From an uncultured Pseudomonadota bacterium (lineage in GTDB: Bacteria > Bdellovibrionota_B > Oligoflexia > Oligoflexales > CAIYRB01), in assembly GCA_903928445.1 (NCBI GenBank), contig CAIYRB010000039.1:29798-93797 (forward strand): a stretch of DNA of 64,000 nt, given 5' to 3'. The position numbers and the translations under genes are program-made. Positions 36,744 through 45,342 of the stretch are shown piece by piece. Numbering within the stretch: position 1 is the stretch's first letter; each line of letters starts with the position of its first letter. The notes beneath the pieces were generated by a model. It was not told the DNA's origin. It saw only the letters and a list, made by a program, of their open reading frames with translations, and searched no databases.

Positions 36744-36859
36744 TTGGCCGAACGACCAATGTCGGTAACCTGCCGCCGGCGATTTTGAAGGAATCCGTGA
36801 AAACTATGCGCAGAGGGCCGTTCGCGGGATTTTACGAAGGGTGAGGTGAGAAACCCGGG

Positions 36860-36994
36860 GGAGGGGGGAGGGGGCGGGGGAGACCCGCAAAAAAAAGAAT
36901 GTTCTTGCCGAACCGTGCAATAATTACAAGAATGGTTTGATCACACCACCCATTTCAAAGCCTTGCTGCTTAAGCACGTTCGTGGTCAGAGCCG
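36860..36994 (+). repeat. Direct repeat copy 2 (long target-site duplication)
   Basis: 135 bases matching 33196-33329. It directly follows the right inverted end of the IS1634-like element and lies 107 bases upstream of the urc1 start. Both repeats contain TTGCCGAACCGTGCAATAAT, which may include promoter elements originally shared by udk and the urc operon. Confidence 0.8.
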
Positions 36995-37101
36995 TCCGCA
37001 CCCGTCACATCCATGAGTGTTGGCGAGTCCAAGCGAGTACCGTGTGGGTATGATGGACCTGCACCAGCGAGCCGCCCGTGGCCTTTTTGAGGATCGCAGC
37101 G

Positions 37102-38373
37102 ATGACCGACAACGATATTAAAAAGAAAAAGCAGAAGCTGACCCACATCAAACTTACCTCGCACCCGGAAAGCGGGGATACTCTGTCGCCCATCAACTGG
37201 GGGGCAAAAACGGCCGAGGAGCGCGGACCAGTCATCGGCACCGTCACCAACCCCGGCAAACGCAACGTGATCGGCGCCCACTCGGGCTCCTACGCCGTCT
37301 ACCGAGCCCTGGCCATCGCCGCCGGCTCGCTCAGCCCCGTGCACATCCCGGACCTCACCAACACCTCGCCGGCGGCGCTGATCGGCCCCTATCCCCAGTG
37401 GAGCGACCCCAAGCGGATCATATCGATTGATCCGTGGGGCCACCTCGTCAGCGAGGCCTTTCGGCCCTTACTCCTTGCCGGACTCGATATCCGGCCGACG
37501 ATCGCGGTGACGCGCGCCCATATAAACATGCCAGAATTTAGCGAAGCCCTGGCCCACGGCCGCTTGAAGGCGGATGGACACATCCTCAAAGCCAACGGCG
37601 AAGTCCTCGTCACCAAGGCGGCGATCGATCCCGTCTGGCACTTGCCGGGGATCGCCGAACGTTTTGGTGTCGATGAGGCGGAGCTCAGGCGCACCCTGTT
37701 TGAGCACACCAGCGGCATGTTCCCCGAGTTGATCACACGGCCCGATCGCCAGGTCTTTCTACCGCCGATCGGTGGCATGACGGCCTACTTCTTCGGCGAC
37801 GTCACGACCATGCCCGACGCCACCAAGGAATTGGCCTGCCGGATCCACGACGAATGCAATGGCTCCGACGTATTTGGCTCCGATATCTGCACCTGTAGGC
37901 CCTACTTGGCCCACGGCATCGAGGTTTGCATCGAAGCCGCGCAACGCGGTGGTGCCGGCCTGATCGTCTACAATCGCAAAGAAGGACGAGCTTTAGGTGA
38001 GGTGACGAAGTTTCTGGTCTATAATGCTCGTAAGAGGCAGGAAGGAGGCGACACGGCGGCCCAGTACTTCAACCGCACCGAGTGCGTGGCTGGGGTCCAG
38101 GACATGCGTTTTCAAGAACTCATGCCGGATATTTTACACTGGCTTGGGATCACCAAAATTGACAAGTTCGTGTCCATGAGCAACATGAAGTACGATGCGA
38201 TCGTTAAGACCGGCATCACGATCAAGGAACGAGTGGAGATCCCGCCCGAGCTGGTTCCCACCGACGCCAAGGTTGAGATGGATGCCAAGGTGGCAGCCGG
38301 TTACTACACCCCCGGAAAAGTCCCTGAGCTGAGCGAACTAGCCCAGAAAAAGGGCCGCGGCCTCGACGAGTAA
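37102..38373 (+). CDS. Urc1-type GTP cyclohydrolase II homologue (uracil catabolism)
   Basis: 423 residues. The C-terminal half is GTP cyclohydrolase II-like: HDECNGSDVFGSDICTC keeps the three Zn cysteines with the C-x10-C-x-C spacing, and GAGLIVYNRKEGRALGEVTKF follows. A long N-terminal extension (about 200 residues: HSGSYAVYRALAIA, GPYPQWSDPKRIISIDPWGH) is typical of the URC1/RibA-like branch. In the yeast URC pathway this protein acts on a uracil-derived nucleotide rather than making riboflavin. Start: ATG 37102 with GAGG upstream; a GTG 24 bases earlier is less likely. The adjacent DUF1688 and UPRT genes confirm the pathway. Confidence 0.88.
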   Translation: MTDNDIKKKKQKLTHIKLTSHPESGDTLSPINWGAKTAEERGPVIGTVTNPGKRNVIGAHSGSYAVYRALAIAAGSLSPVHIPDLTNTSPAALIGPYPQWSDPKRIISIDPWGHLVSEAFRPLLLAGLDIRPTIAVTRAHINMPEFSEALAHGRLKADGHILKANGEVLVTKAAIDPVWHLPGIAERFGVDEAELRRTLFEHTSGMFPELITRPDRQVFLPPIGGMTAYFFGDVTTMPDATKELACRIHDECNGSDVFGSDICTCRPYLAHGIEVCIEAAQRGGAGLIVYNRKEGRALGEVTKFLVYNARKRQEGGDTAAQYFNRTECVAGVQDMRFQELMPDILHWLGITKIDKFVSMSNMKYDAIVKTGITIKERVEIPPELVPTDAKVEMDAKVAAGYYTPGKVPELSELAQKKGRGLDE

Positions 38374-39606
38374 ATGATGGAACACCAGGATAGCAAGGAA
38401 ATCGTCGCCTACCTCAGATCCACCAAAGCCATCCGCGAGCAATGCGAGCGCCTGGCCACGGAGGTCGAAGAAGGCAGGTCGGAGCATTTCACACTGCAGC
38501 TGGACAAGCTGCCAGCGGTCGCCGACTACGTCATCGAACAGATGCGCAGCGACTACCCGACCCTAGAGATTCCCTATCACAGCCGCTGGCGGCATTTTGG
38601 CGAGGCTCGTCTCAGCCAGCTGCAGACCAAGCTGGCTGGCCTTGACACCGACAGTGCGGCCAAGGTGCGCGTCGAGTTGATCATCGTCAGCACCCTGCTC
38701 GATGCTGGCGCCGGCAAGATGTGGCGTTACAAGGACGCGGCAACGGGGACGGACTTTTCGGCCTCGGAAGGCCTGGCCATGGCCAGCTTCGACATGTTCC
38801 TCGACGGTGGCTTCTCCAGTGACCCCGACCTACCCTTGCAAGCGGACATGGTTGGTCTACGCAACCTCGATAAAAAGGCCCTAGAGCGCTATTTTCAAGT
38901 GACGCCGCAAAACCGCCTGGCGGGACTCGATGGCCGCCTGGGACTGCTGCACAAGCTCGAGCACACCATCGCTGCCCATAAGAATATCTTCGGCCTGACC
39001 GATCCCCGCCTCGGCAACATCTATGACTATCTGAGCAGTCACGCCGGCAACAACAAACTGCCGGCGCGGAAGATCCTCGCCACCTTACTCGAGGGCCTTG
39101 GCGGTATCTGGCCCGGACGCGTGTCCATGGGCGGCGTCAACCTAGGGGACGTTTGGCACCATCATGCCCTGCCCAAAGAAGACTTCGGCTTTGGCTTGGT
39201 TCCTTTCCATAAGCTATCGCAATGGCTAGCTTATTCATTAGTAGAGCCGCTGCAGGAGTCGGGCCTGGAGATCAATGGCCTCGACGAGTTGACCGGCCTG
39301 GCGGAATACCGCAACGGCGGCTTGTTCGTCGACTTGGGTGTCCTTAAAGCCAAGTCCGACGCCGTCATCACCGGGACCCACAAGCCCGAGTCCGAGGTCA
39401 TCGTCGAATGGCGAGCCCTGACCGTCGTCCTCCTCGACCGCTTGGCCGTTCTTATCCGTGAGCGACTCGGCAAGGACGAGGATGAGCTACCGCTGGCGAA
39501 AATCCTCCAAGGCGGCACTTGGAGTGCCGGACGCCGCATTGCCCTGAAACTTCGTCCGGGCGGCGAGCCGCCGATTCATTTGGCCAGCGACGGCACGGTT
39601 TTCTAA
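38374..39606 (+). CDS. Urc4/Urg3-family protein (DUF1688)
   Basis: 410 residues with the DUF1688 pattern: [111 protein letters not shown] and [20 protein letters not shown]. It is required in the URC uracil-degradation pathway; its chemical step is not established in what I know. ATG ATG at 38374 follows the urc1 stop with no gap, so the genes are coupled. The protein is cytoplasmic with no signal peptide. Confidence 0.9.
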   Translation: MMEHQDSKEIVAYLRSTKAIREQCERLATEVEEGRSEHFTLQLDKLPAVADYVIEQMRSDYPTLEIPYHSRWRHFGEARLSQLQTKLAGLDTDSAAKVRVELIIVSTLLDAGAGKMWRYKDAATGTDFSASEGLAMASFDMFLDGGFSSDPDLPLQADMVGLRNLDKKALERYFQVTPQNRLAGLDGRLGLLHKLEHTIAAHKNIFGLTDPRLGNIYDYLSSHAGNNKLPARKILATLLEGLGGIWPGRVSMGGVNLGDVWHHHALPKEDFGFGLVPFHKLSQWLAYSLVEPLQESGLEINGLDELTGLAEYRNGGLFVDLGVLKAKSDAVITGTHKPESEVIVEWRALTVVLLDRLAVLIRERLGKDEDELPLAKILQGGTWSAGRRIALKLRPGGEPPIHLASDGTVF

Positions 39607-39629
39607 AACGCCCACAGCACGGGATCCCC

Positions 39630-40298
39630 ATGACCTCGACCCTGACCCCGGACCTGACAACGTCTGCCACCGGTGGCCTGACCGTCATCACGCACCCCCT
39701 GGTCCAGCACAAGCTGACCATCATGCGCAAAAAGACGACCAGCACAGCAAAGTTTCGCCGCCTGGCCGGCGAGATCGCCATGCTTCTGGCCTACGAAGTG
39801 ACGCGGGATATGGAGGTCGTACTAGAAACCATCGAGACGCCCCTAGCAACGATGCAGGCGCCCGTACTCAAAGGGAATGGCATCGTCCTCATCTCCATCC
39901 TTAGGGCCGGCAACGGCATCTTAGACGGCATGCTGCGACTGATCCCCTCGGCCTTGGTCGGACATATCGGCCTCTACCGCGAACCCAAGACCCATGTCGC
40001 CATCGAATACTATTTCAAGATGCCGCCAAACATGCCGCTGCATGACGCTATCGTCGTCGATCCGATGCTGGCCACAGGCCACTCCGCCGTCGCCGCGCTT
40101 GATCGCATCAAGGAAAAAAAGCCGCGCTCCCTTAAATATGTCTGCCTACTGGCCTCGCCGGAAGGCATCGCCTTCGTCCAAGAGCACCACCCGGACGTGC
40201 AGATTTACACTGCGGCAGTCGATCAGGGACTCAATGAAAAGGCCTATATCATCCCAGGGCTCGGCGATGCCGGCGACCGGATGTTCGGCACGCTCTAA
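39630..40298 (+). CDS. upp: Uracil phosphoribosyltransferase
   Basis: 222 residues. It makes UMP from uracil and PRPP; in the URC pathway this is the entry step (Urc6). [22 protein letters not shown] and the PRPP loop [16 protein letters not shown] are present. The loop has His where most bacterial Upp have a second Gly (ATGGS). [30 protein letters not shown] is the uracil-binding C-terminus. The ATG at 39630 fits family length, though the ribosome site is weak (GGGA). It follows urc4 by 23 bases. Confidence 0.92.
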   Translation: MTSTLTPDLTTSATGGLTVITHPLVQHKLTIMRKKTTSTAKFRRLAGEIAMLLAYEVTRDMEVVLETIETPLATMQAPVLKGNGIVLISILRAGNGILDGMLRLIPSALVGHIGLYREPKTHVAIEYYFKMPPNMPLHDAIVVDPMLATGHSAVAALDRIKEKKPRSLKYVCLLASPEGIAFVQEHHPDVQIYTAAVDQGLNEKAYIIPGLGDAGDRMFGTL

Positions 40299-41017
40299 TG
40301 GACCTGCTGTTCCACAACGAACACTTTGCCGCCGCCGACAAGCCGGCGGACTGGCTCAGCGTCCCGTCGCGCCAAGGCGAGGACGACACTCGTCCATGCC
40401 TCGGCAAACGCCTTGAAGCCGCCCTCGCGACCCGCCTGTGGCCAGTGCATCGCCTCGACCAGGAAGTGACCGGCTTGATCCTGTTTGCCAAAAGCCCGGA
40501 GGCCCATCGCCTGGCCAACCAATGGTTCGAGCAAAGACAGGTGGTTAAAACCTACGAGGCGTTGACTGGGCCAGCCGCCCCGCCAGCACCAGGGGCGCCC
40601 GCCCTGGTCGGACCCGGGGTTTTGCCAGCAGCGGGCACCGACTATGTCTGGCACTCGCATCTGCTGCGTGGAAAGCGCCGAGCCTATGCTAGTCCACAGG
40701 GTAAACCCGCCGAGACCCAAGCGACTTTTATCGGCCTTAAGCAAGCCGGGACGACCACCGCTGGCCACTGGCGGCTGCACCCTCACACCGGTCGGCCGCA
40801 TCAGCTGCGTTTTGACCTGTCGCGTCACGGCTTTCCCATCCTCGGCGACGCCCTCTACGGTAGCCTCGCCCCCTGCCCCGGGGCAGGGATCGCCTTGCGC
40901 TGCGTCCAGCTAGACTTCACGGCGTGTCCGAAGTATGCAGCGTTTGGCTTGCCCACGCTACTCGTGGCGCCGGGTCTGATCCCCTTCCTCGGATTTCACA
41001 AGAAAGCACCGCCGTGA
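40298..41017 (+). CDS. RluA-family pseudouridine synthase
   Basis: 239 residues. The catalytic Asp is in VHRLDQEVTGLILFAKS, and HPHTGRPHQLRFDLSRHGFPILGDALYG is the RluA-type signature. There is no S4 domain. It isomerises a uridine in rRNA or tRNA; the target is unknown. Its ATG shares one base with the upp stop (TAATG), so it is translationally coupled to the uracil-catabolism genes. Confidence 0.88.
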   Translation: MDLLFHNEHFAAADKPADWLSVPSRQGEDDTRPCLGKRLEAALATRLWPVHRLDQEVTGLILFAKSPEAHRLANQWFEQRQVVKTYEALTGPAAPPAPGAPALVGPGVLPAAGTDYVWHSHLLRGKRRAYASPQGKPAETQATFIGLKQAGTTTAGHWRLHPHTGRPHQLRFDLSRHGFPILGDALYGSLAPCPGAGIALRCVQLDFTACPKYAAFGLPTLLVAPGLIPFLGFHKKAPP

Positions 41018-42180
41018 GCGATTGCCCTACTGTCCAGCTCAGTAAAAACCTCCGCATCCATCACCCCTGGGTCTTTGGCCGGCTGCTTGATAAGCCGAAC
41101 GAGCGCATCCCGCCAGGGACCATCGTCGACGCCATGAATCCCGACGGCACCTTCGCGGGCCGGGGTTTTTACAATGCCAGAGCGCGCATTGGCCTACGCG
41201 TGTTGACGACGGATCAGAGCGAAGTCGTGGACGCCGCGTTCTTTGCCGCGCGCCTCGGCCAGGCCGTGGCTTGGCGCCGCGAGCAAGGCCTGCTGCAACC
41301 GCGCTGCGGCGTCCGTTTGGTCCATGCTGAAGGCGACGGACTCAGCGGCCTAGTCGTCGACTTATTTGATGATGTGCTCGCCATTCAGTTCTTTAGCGCT
41401 GGCATGTTTCGCCAACGCGAGGTGATCAAGGCTGCGTTGCTCGAGCTGTTTCCCGCCGCACGCGTCTACTGGTTCGCCGAGAAGCGCGTGCAAAAGCAGG
41501 AGTCGTTTGACTGCTGGGAGATGGAAGCTCCAAGCAGCGTGGTCATCGAAGAGCATGGAGTCAAGTTTCAGGTTGCCGTCGGCTCCAAGCACAAGACCGG
41601 ATTCTTTGCCGACCAACGCGACAACCGCCGCCTCCTTAGTGAGCTCTGTGCTGGCAAAAGCGTTGCCGATCTTTGCTGTCATAGCGGCGGCTTTGCCTTG
41701 TTTGCCAAGGTCAAGGGCCAGGCCAGCAAAGTCGTTGGCGTTGATCTCGATGCCGAGGAGGCCCTACCAACGGCGCGCGCCAACGCCGCGTTGAACGGCG
41801 CCGACATCGAGTTTTTGGCTGCCGACGTCATGGACTGGCTCAGGGACGCAGCAAAGTCCAAGACCACCTATGATGTCGTGATTCTCGATCCAGCCAAGCA
41901 AACAAGATCTGCCGACAAGGTCGACGAGGCTTTAAACGACTACTATCACATGAACCGTCTGGCCATGCCGGTGGTTGCCCGCGGCGGCATCCTGCTCAGC
42001 TGTTCGTGCAGTGGACTCATCACCGAGGAGCAATTTCTCGGCGTGATCAAGCAGGCGGCGAGGGATAGCGGACGGCAGGCGCAGGTCTTCAGACTGTCGG
42101 GCGCAGGTACCGATCATCCGTTTATGGCGCATGTGCCCGAGGGGCGTTACCTTAAGGCTGTGTGGTGTAGGATCACCTGA
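41014..42180 (+). CDS. RlmI-like class I SAM methyltransferase with PUA domain
   Basis: 388 residues. The N-terminal PUA-like region (HHPWVFGRLLDKPNERIPPGTIVDAMNPDG) is followed by a RlmI/RlmK fold: SKHKTGFFADQRDNRR, the SAM site VADLCCHSGGFALFAKVKG, VGVDLD, and the catalytic-region VILDPAKQ followed by LLSCSCSGLI. It resembles 23S rRNA m5C1962 methyltransferase. The GTG at 41014 overlaps the previous stop (GTGA), a better start than the in-frame codon 90 bases upstream. It is the last of five coupled genes beginning with urc1. Confidence 0.85.
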   Translation: MSDCPTVQLSKNLRIHHPWVFGRLLDKPNERIPPGTIVDAMNPDGTFAGRGFYNARARIGLRVLTTDQSEVVDAAFFAARLGQAVAWRREQGLLQPRCGVRLVHAEGDGLSGLVVDLFDDVLAIQFFSAGMFRQREVIKAALLELFPAARVYWFAEKRVQKQESFDCWEMEAPSSVVIEEHGVKFQVAVGSKHKTGFFADQRDNRRLLSELCAGKSVADLCCHSGGFALFAKVKGQASKVVGVDLDAEEALPTARANAALNGADIEFLAADVMDWLRDAAKSKTTYDVVILDPAKQTRSADKVDEALNDYYHMNRLAMPVVARGGILLSCSCSGLITEEQFLGVIKQAARDSGRQAQVFRLSGAGTDHPFMAHVPEGRYLKAVWCRIT

Positions 42181-42248
42181 CATGATTTTAACCGCGCATA
42201 CCACCCGTTGCGGATGGACGGCGCCACAGTCATAGCGATGGGGTACCA

Positions 42249-43133
42249 GTGACGATCAGCTCCCTACGACCCTCTGGCGGCCTCGCCCTCAAGCTGTGGC
42301 ACCTGATCTGGACGCCCGTTGCGCTGTTTCTTGCATTTTTCCCGCTTGGTTTGATCAACCTGGCGCAGTTTCTAAGCCTGCTGCTTTTGCCTCTGTCGCG
42401 CCGCGCCTACCGCGCCTATAACCGCCGCCTTGCTGCCGCCATCTGGGGCTATTGGGCCTGGGGCATGGACCGCGTCAACGGCTTGCGCATCGAACTGAGC
42501 GGTGACTCGCTGCCGCTCGAGGAAGATGCGATCGTCATCGCCAATCACCAGACGATGAGCGATGTCATCGTCATCCTCTGCATCGCCTTCACCAAAGGCC
42601 GCGTCGGTGACTGCAAGTGGATGGTCAAGGATGGACTGAAATATGTGCCTGGGATTGGCTGGGGCATGTTGTTTCTCGACAGTCTGTTTTTGAAGCGAAC
42701 CTGGGCCGATGACGCCGAGCAGATCCGCCAAACTTTTTCGCGTTATTTAGCCGCCAAGGTACCACTGTGGCTGGTGTCCTTTCCCGAAGGCACGCGACTC
42801 ACCGCGGCCAAGCTTGAAGCTAGCCGCGCCTACGCCGTCAAGTCTGGCGTGACGCCTCCCAAGCATGTCATGTTACCTAGGCCAAAGGGTTTCGCAGCCT
42901 CGGTTCAGGGTTTGCGCAGCCACGTCCGCGCTGTATACAGCCTGACTATCACCTATGATCCAGGACCGCACTCACTCGTCGCGATCGTTCGCGGCGATAT
43001 CCAGCGGGTGCGCCTGCATGTGCGCCGGGTTGAGATCAGCAGCATGCCGCACAGCGAGGCCGAGTTGGTGGCTTGGTTAAATGCCGATTTTTACCGTAAG
43101 GATGCGCTGATCGCGGCAAACCTTGGTGGGTGA
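42249..43133 (+). CDS. 1-acyl-sn-glycerol-3-phosphate acyltransferase-like (PlsC family)
   Basis: 294 residues. An N-terminal membrane helix region (WTPVALFLAFFPLGLINLAQFLSLLLL) precedes the acyltransferase motifs: IVIANHQTMSDVIV (HX4D) and SFPEGTRLTAAK (block III). This places it in the LPLAT family, acylating lysophosphatidate or a related lipid at the inner membrane. The start is GTG at 42249, preceded by GGGG. It may be transcribed with the rlmI-like gene (68-base gap), but no functional link is evident. Confidence 0.85.
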   Translation: MTISSLRPSGGLALKLWHLIWTPVALFLAFFPLGLINLAQFLSLLLLPLSRRAYRAYNRRLAAAIWGYWAWGMDRVNGLRIELSGDSLPLEEDAIVIANHQTMSDVIVILCIAFTKGRVGDCKWMVKDGLKYVPGIGWGMLFLDSLFLKRTWADDAEQIRQTFSRYLAAKVPLWLVSFPEGTRLTAAKLEASRAYAVKSGVTPPKHVMLPRPKGFAASVQGLRSHVRAVYSLTITYDPGPHSLVAIVRGDIQRVRLHVRRVEISSMPHSEAELVAWLNADFYRKDALIAANLGG

Positions 43134-43286
43134 ATACCATAGCGAGCTGGGATAAAAGGCGACGCACAATATTGCCCTGCCTGGCAATGGAACCGTTCCT
43201 TAAACCGTCATCAAATCTGATCACGAGGCGGCGCAACGAACAGTTTCCCGCCTTGCTCGTTCGCCGGCTAGGCCGTCGATGGGTGT

Positions 43287-45281
43287 CTAACGATTGAACA
43301 GCGGGCCTATAGTCCTGACAAAACTTTCTTTTTGCTGAGGCGTCAAGTTCAACTTGTCGACGTTTTGTAGCATGGTCCGCAACTCAGTATCGGTGGGCAG
43401 GTCGATCAGTGGCCCGGCGCAGGCGGCGCCAGCACAATCGTTGCCGGTCCGAATGGTCTGCATGAGTTTCCTAAAATCCTCGGGCGAGCTTTGCATTCCA
43501 TCGATCAGTCTAATGATTGTGGTGTGTTTGCGCATTTGCAGCTGTGCCGGGGCACCCGCTGCACGCGAGATCAGCGCCTTGACCAGCATCTTGCTCCCGC
43601 TGCCTATTTTCATGCCTTGTTTGCCGACAAATTTAATTAGCGAACCCAGCGTCATCAAATCGCCGGTCAGTACATCGAGGGCCACACCGGTGCCCACTCC
43701 AATGCAGTTTACCTTGGCTATCTCTGGTTCGCCTGAAGCACAAGCCAGACCGCCCAGTACATAGGAGGGAATGGTTCCAAAAATAGGGATCCATCCAAGC
43801 CAAAAAGAAAGTTTGTCATACAGTTGGTACTTCCAGGGTATCTCCCGTCGGCAGTCATAACGCGAGCTTTGCGCATGGTTTGAAGCGTTCATGCAGGATT
43901 GAAAAAAGTAAAAATGCGTCTTGCCGTCGCCCGCGGTCACGCGCAGATCGTTGGCACTGGAGTTGAACGAATAGGCCTTGGCCTGTTTACACGGCTGCAG
44001 CTGGTTTTGTGCAAGATCAGCGCATTCATCACCGTTCAGCAAGGAACGAAGCCTAATCGTTACTTCGCCATTTGGCATGTTTTCAAGCGTTTCTAGACGA
44101 AACTGGGTGGTCGCGTTATCGTGCGCATTGCGCTCGCAATCATCGATAGTCCTCAGGCGCTCACCCTCGGCTTTGATACAGAAATTATCCTTCTCTTTTG
44201 GAAGGATTTGCACTACGCCTCCTTGGTTGCGCTCCTTCTGGAAATCCGGATAGTACTTGATGGCCTGCAGGTCTTGGCAGGAGGGATCTTGATTGAATTT
44301 GCTCAGTCCGCAGGAATAAAGCCAAAGGTGTCCACTGGCGTCGGCCTCCTGTTGTTCGCTCAGGTTCCGATTGCTGCATTGGAATTGTGCCAGCTCTGCA
44401 CCGCGGCTCAGCGCTTCGGAACTCTCTCGGCTAAGAGGGCGCTCGCCTTTTATTGAGCCGGGGGCCTTAGGCTTGCCTTGGCTGGCTAGGAACGAATAGC
44501 TCCCGCAGGTGGACTCGCTGGCGATAGATCCGAGATCGATCACTTGCCGCTTCACCGGCTCTGGCGTTTCATCGGTTGTTCCCTTACTTTCCGTGAGTAA
44601 GGATGCGATGTCGAGTGTGTCTGATGCCTGCTTGTCGGCGTTCTGTTGTCCGACATATGCATTGTTCAGCTGCCGCGTGTCCTTGATCAGTGCGACGATG
44701 CTGCCATACTGGAACTTCTCCCAACGAGCCTTATCCCATTCGGCGCCATATTTATTTGGTATCATCATCATATACACAGCATCGTCACAAGCGGCGAGCA
44801 TCGGCAGGCCATCCTTAGCATACGTCAGGCATTGCATCTGTTTCTCGCCAGTCTCATCGAGCGACCATTCGTTCACTCCAGCCCGCGGAGCGATGCGAAA
44901 GGCGATGCCTTCCAGGGATACGCCCGAAAGAATTTGGTAAGTGGTGTTGATTTGTCCGACAAAGTGAAATTGCTGTTTGGTATCAAATGCCTGACACGAT
45001 TCCCAGAGAAAATTGCTGCCATTGAACGACAAGCAACCGCTTGCGCTCTTAATCTTATGGACAGGGCCAACAAACTGGACGAGCCCCATACCCCCCATGT
45101 TTTTCATATCGCGCACGACCTTGTCACTCGCGTAGTCGGCGCTCAAGATGCAATCATTAAATTCCTTGCCACTGAGCCCGGAACACAATGCGGCCAGCCT
45201 CGAGTCCGATGTTTTTTTGCAGCCGCTAAAGATAGCGAGAGCTAATAATGCAGCAAGCCCAAAGATCTGTGCCCTGAACAT
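43287..45281 (-). CDS. Large lipoprotein with beta-trefoil-like repeats and hydrophobic C-terminal region
   Basis: 664 residues. The signal peptide ends LALAIFSGC (lipobox). Several Cys-anchored segments look like ricin-type beta-trefoil repeats (GCLSFNGSNFLWESCQAFDTKQQFHF, NFCIKAEGERLRTIDDC, NGDECADLAQNQLQPC). After residue ~520 comes a hydrophobic segment (WLGWIPIFGTIPSYVLGGL..GVALDVLTGDLMTLGSLIKFV), reminiscent of the pre-toxin region in polymorphic toxins. The ~100-residue tail is unrecognised. The ATG at 45281 has GGAGG 6 bases upstream. Probably a surface-anchored carbohydrate-binding protein. The next gene on this strand is a related lipoprotein. Confidence 0.55.
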   Translation of the reverse strand: MFRAQIFGLAALLALAIFSGCKKTSDSRLAALCSGLSGKEFNDCILSADYASDKVVRDMKNMGGMGLVQFVGPVHKIKSASGCLSFNGSNFLWESCQAFDTKQQFHFVGQINTTYQILSGVSLEGIAFRIAPRAGVNEWSLDETGEKQMQCLTYAKDGLPMLAACDDAVYMMMIPNKYGAEWDKARWEKFQYGSIVALIKDTRQLNNAYVGQQNADKQASDTLDIASLLTESKGTTDETPEPVKRQVIDLGSIASESTCGSYSFLASQGKPKAPGSIKGERPLSRESSEALSRGAELAQFQCSNRNLSEQQEADASGHLWLYSCGLSKFNQDPSCQDLQAIKYYPDFQKERNQGGVVQILPKEKDNFCIKAEGERLRTIDDCERNAHDNATTQFRLETLENMPNGEVTIRLRSLLNGDECADLAQNQLQPCKQAKAYSFNSSANDLRVTAGDGKTHFYFFQSCMNASNHAQSSRYDCRREIPWKYQLYDKLSFWLGWIPIFGTIPSYVLGGLACASGEPEIAKVNCIGVGTGVALDVLTGDLMTLGSLIKFVGKQGMKIGSGSKMLVKALISRAAGAPAQLQMRKHTTIIRLIDGMQSSPEDFRKLMQTIRTGNDCAGAACAGPLIDLPTDTELRTMLQNVDKLNLTPQQKESFVRTIGPLFNR

Positions 45282-45342
45282 ATTCATCCTCCAAAATAGG
45301 ATTCGTGACATCTTAGCTGTCGGGCGCCGCTGATCAGGTCAA

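Larger units (their letters stand above)
33330..36859. mobile_element. Degenerate IS1634-like element carrying foreign cargo
   Basis: The ends are 17-bp imperfect inverted repeats: CCCGAGTTTCTCACCTC (33330-33346) against CCCGGGTTTCTCACCTC on the minus strand (36843-36859), 16 of 17 identical. The element is flanked exactly by the 134/135-bp direct repeats. Inside, minus-strand transposase remnants lie at both ends (36303-36743 and probably 33436-33555). Between them are a truncated glycerate kinase, a deacetylase-like gene and a DUF4143 ATPase. IS1634 and its relative IS1549 are known for long, variable target duplications, which fits. At 3.5 kb it is larger than usual for the family. Confidence 0.65.
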
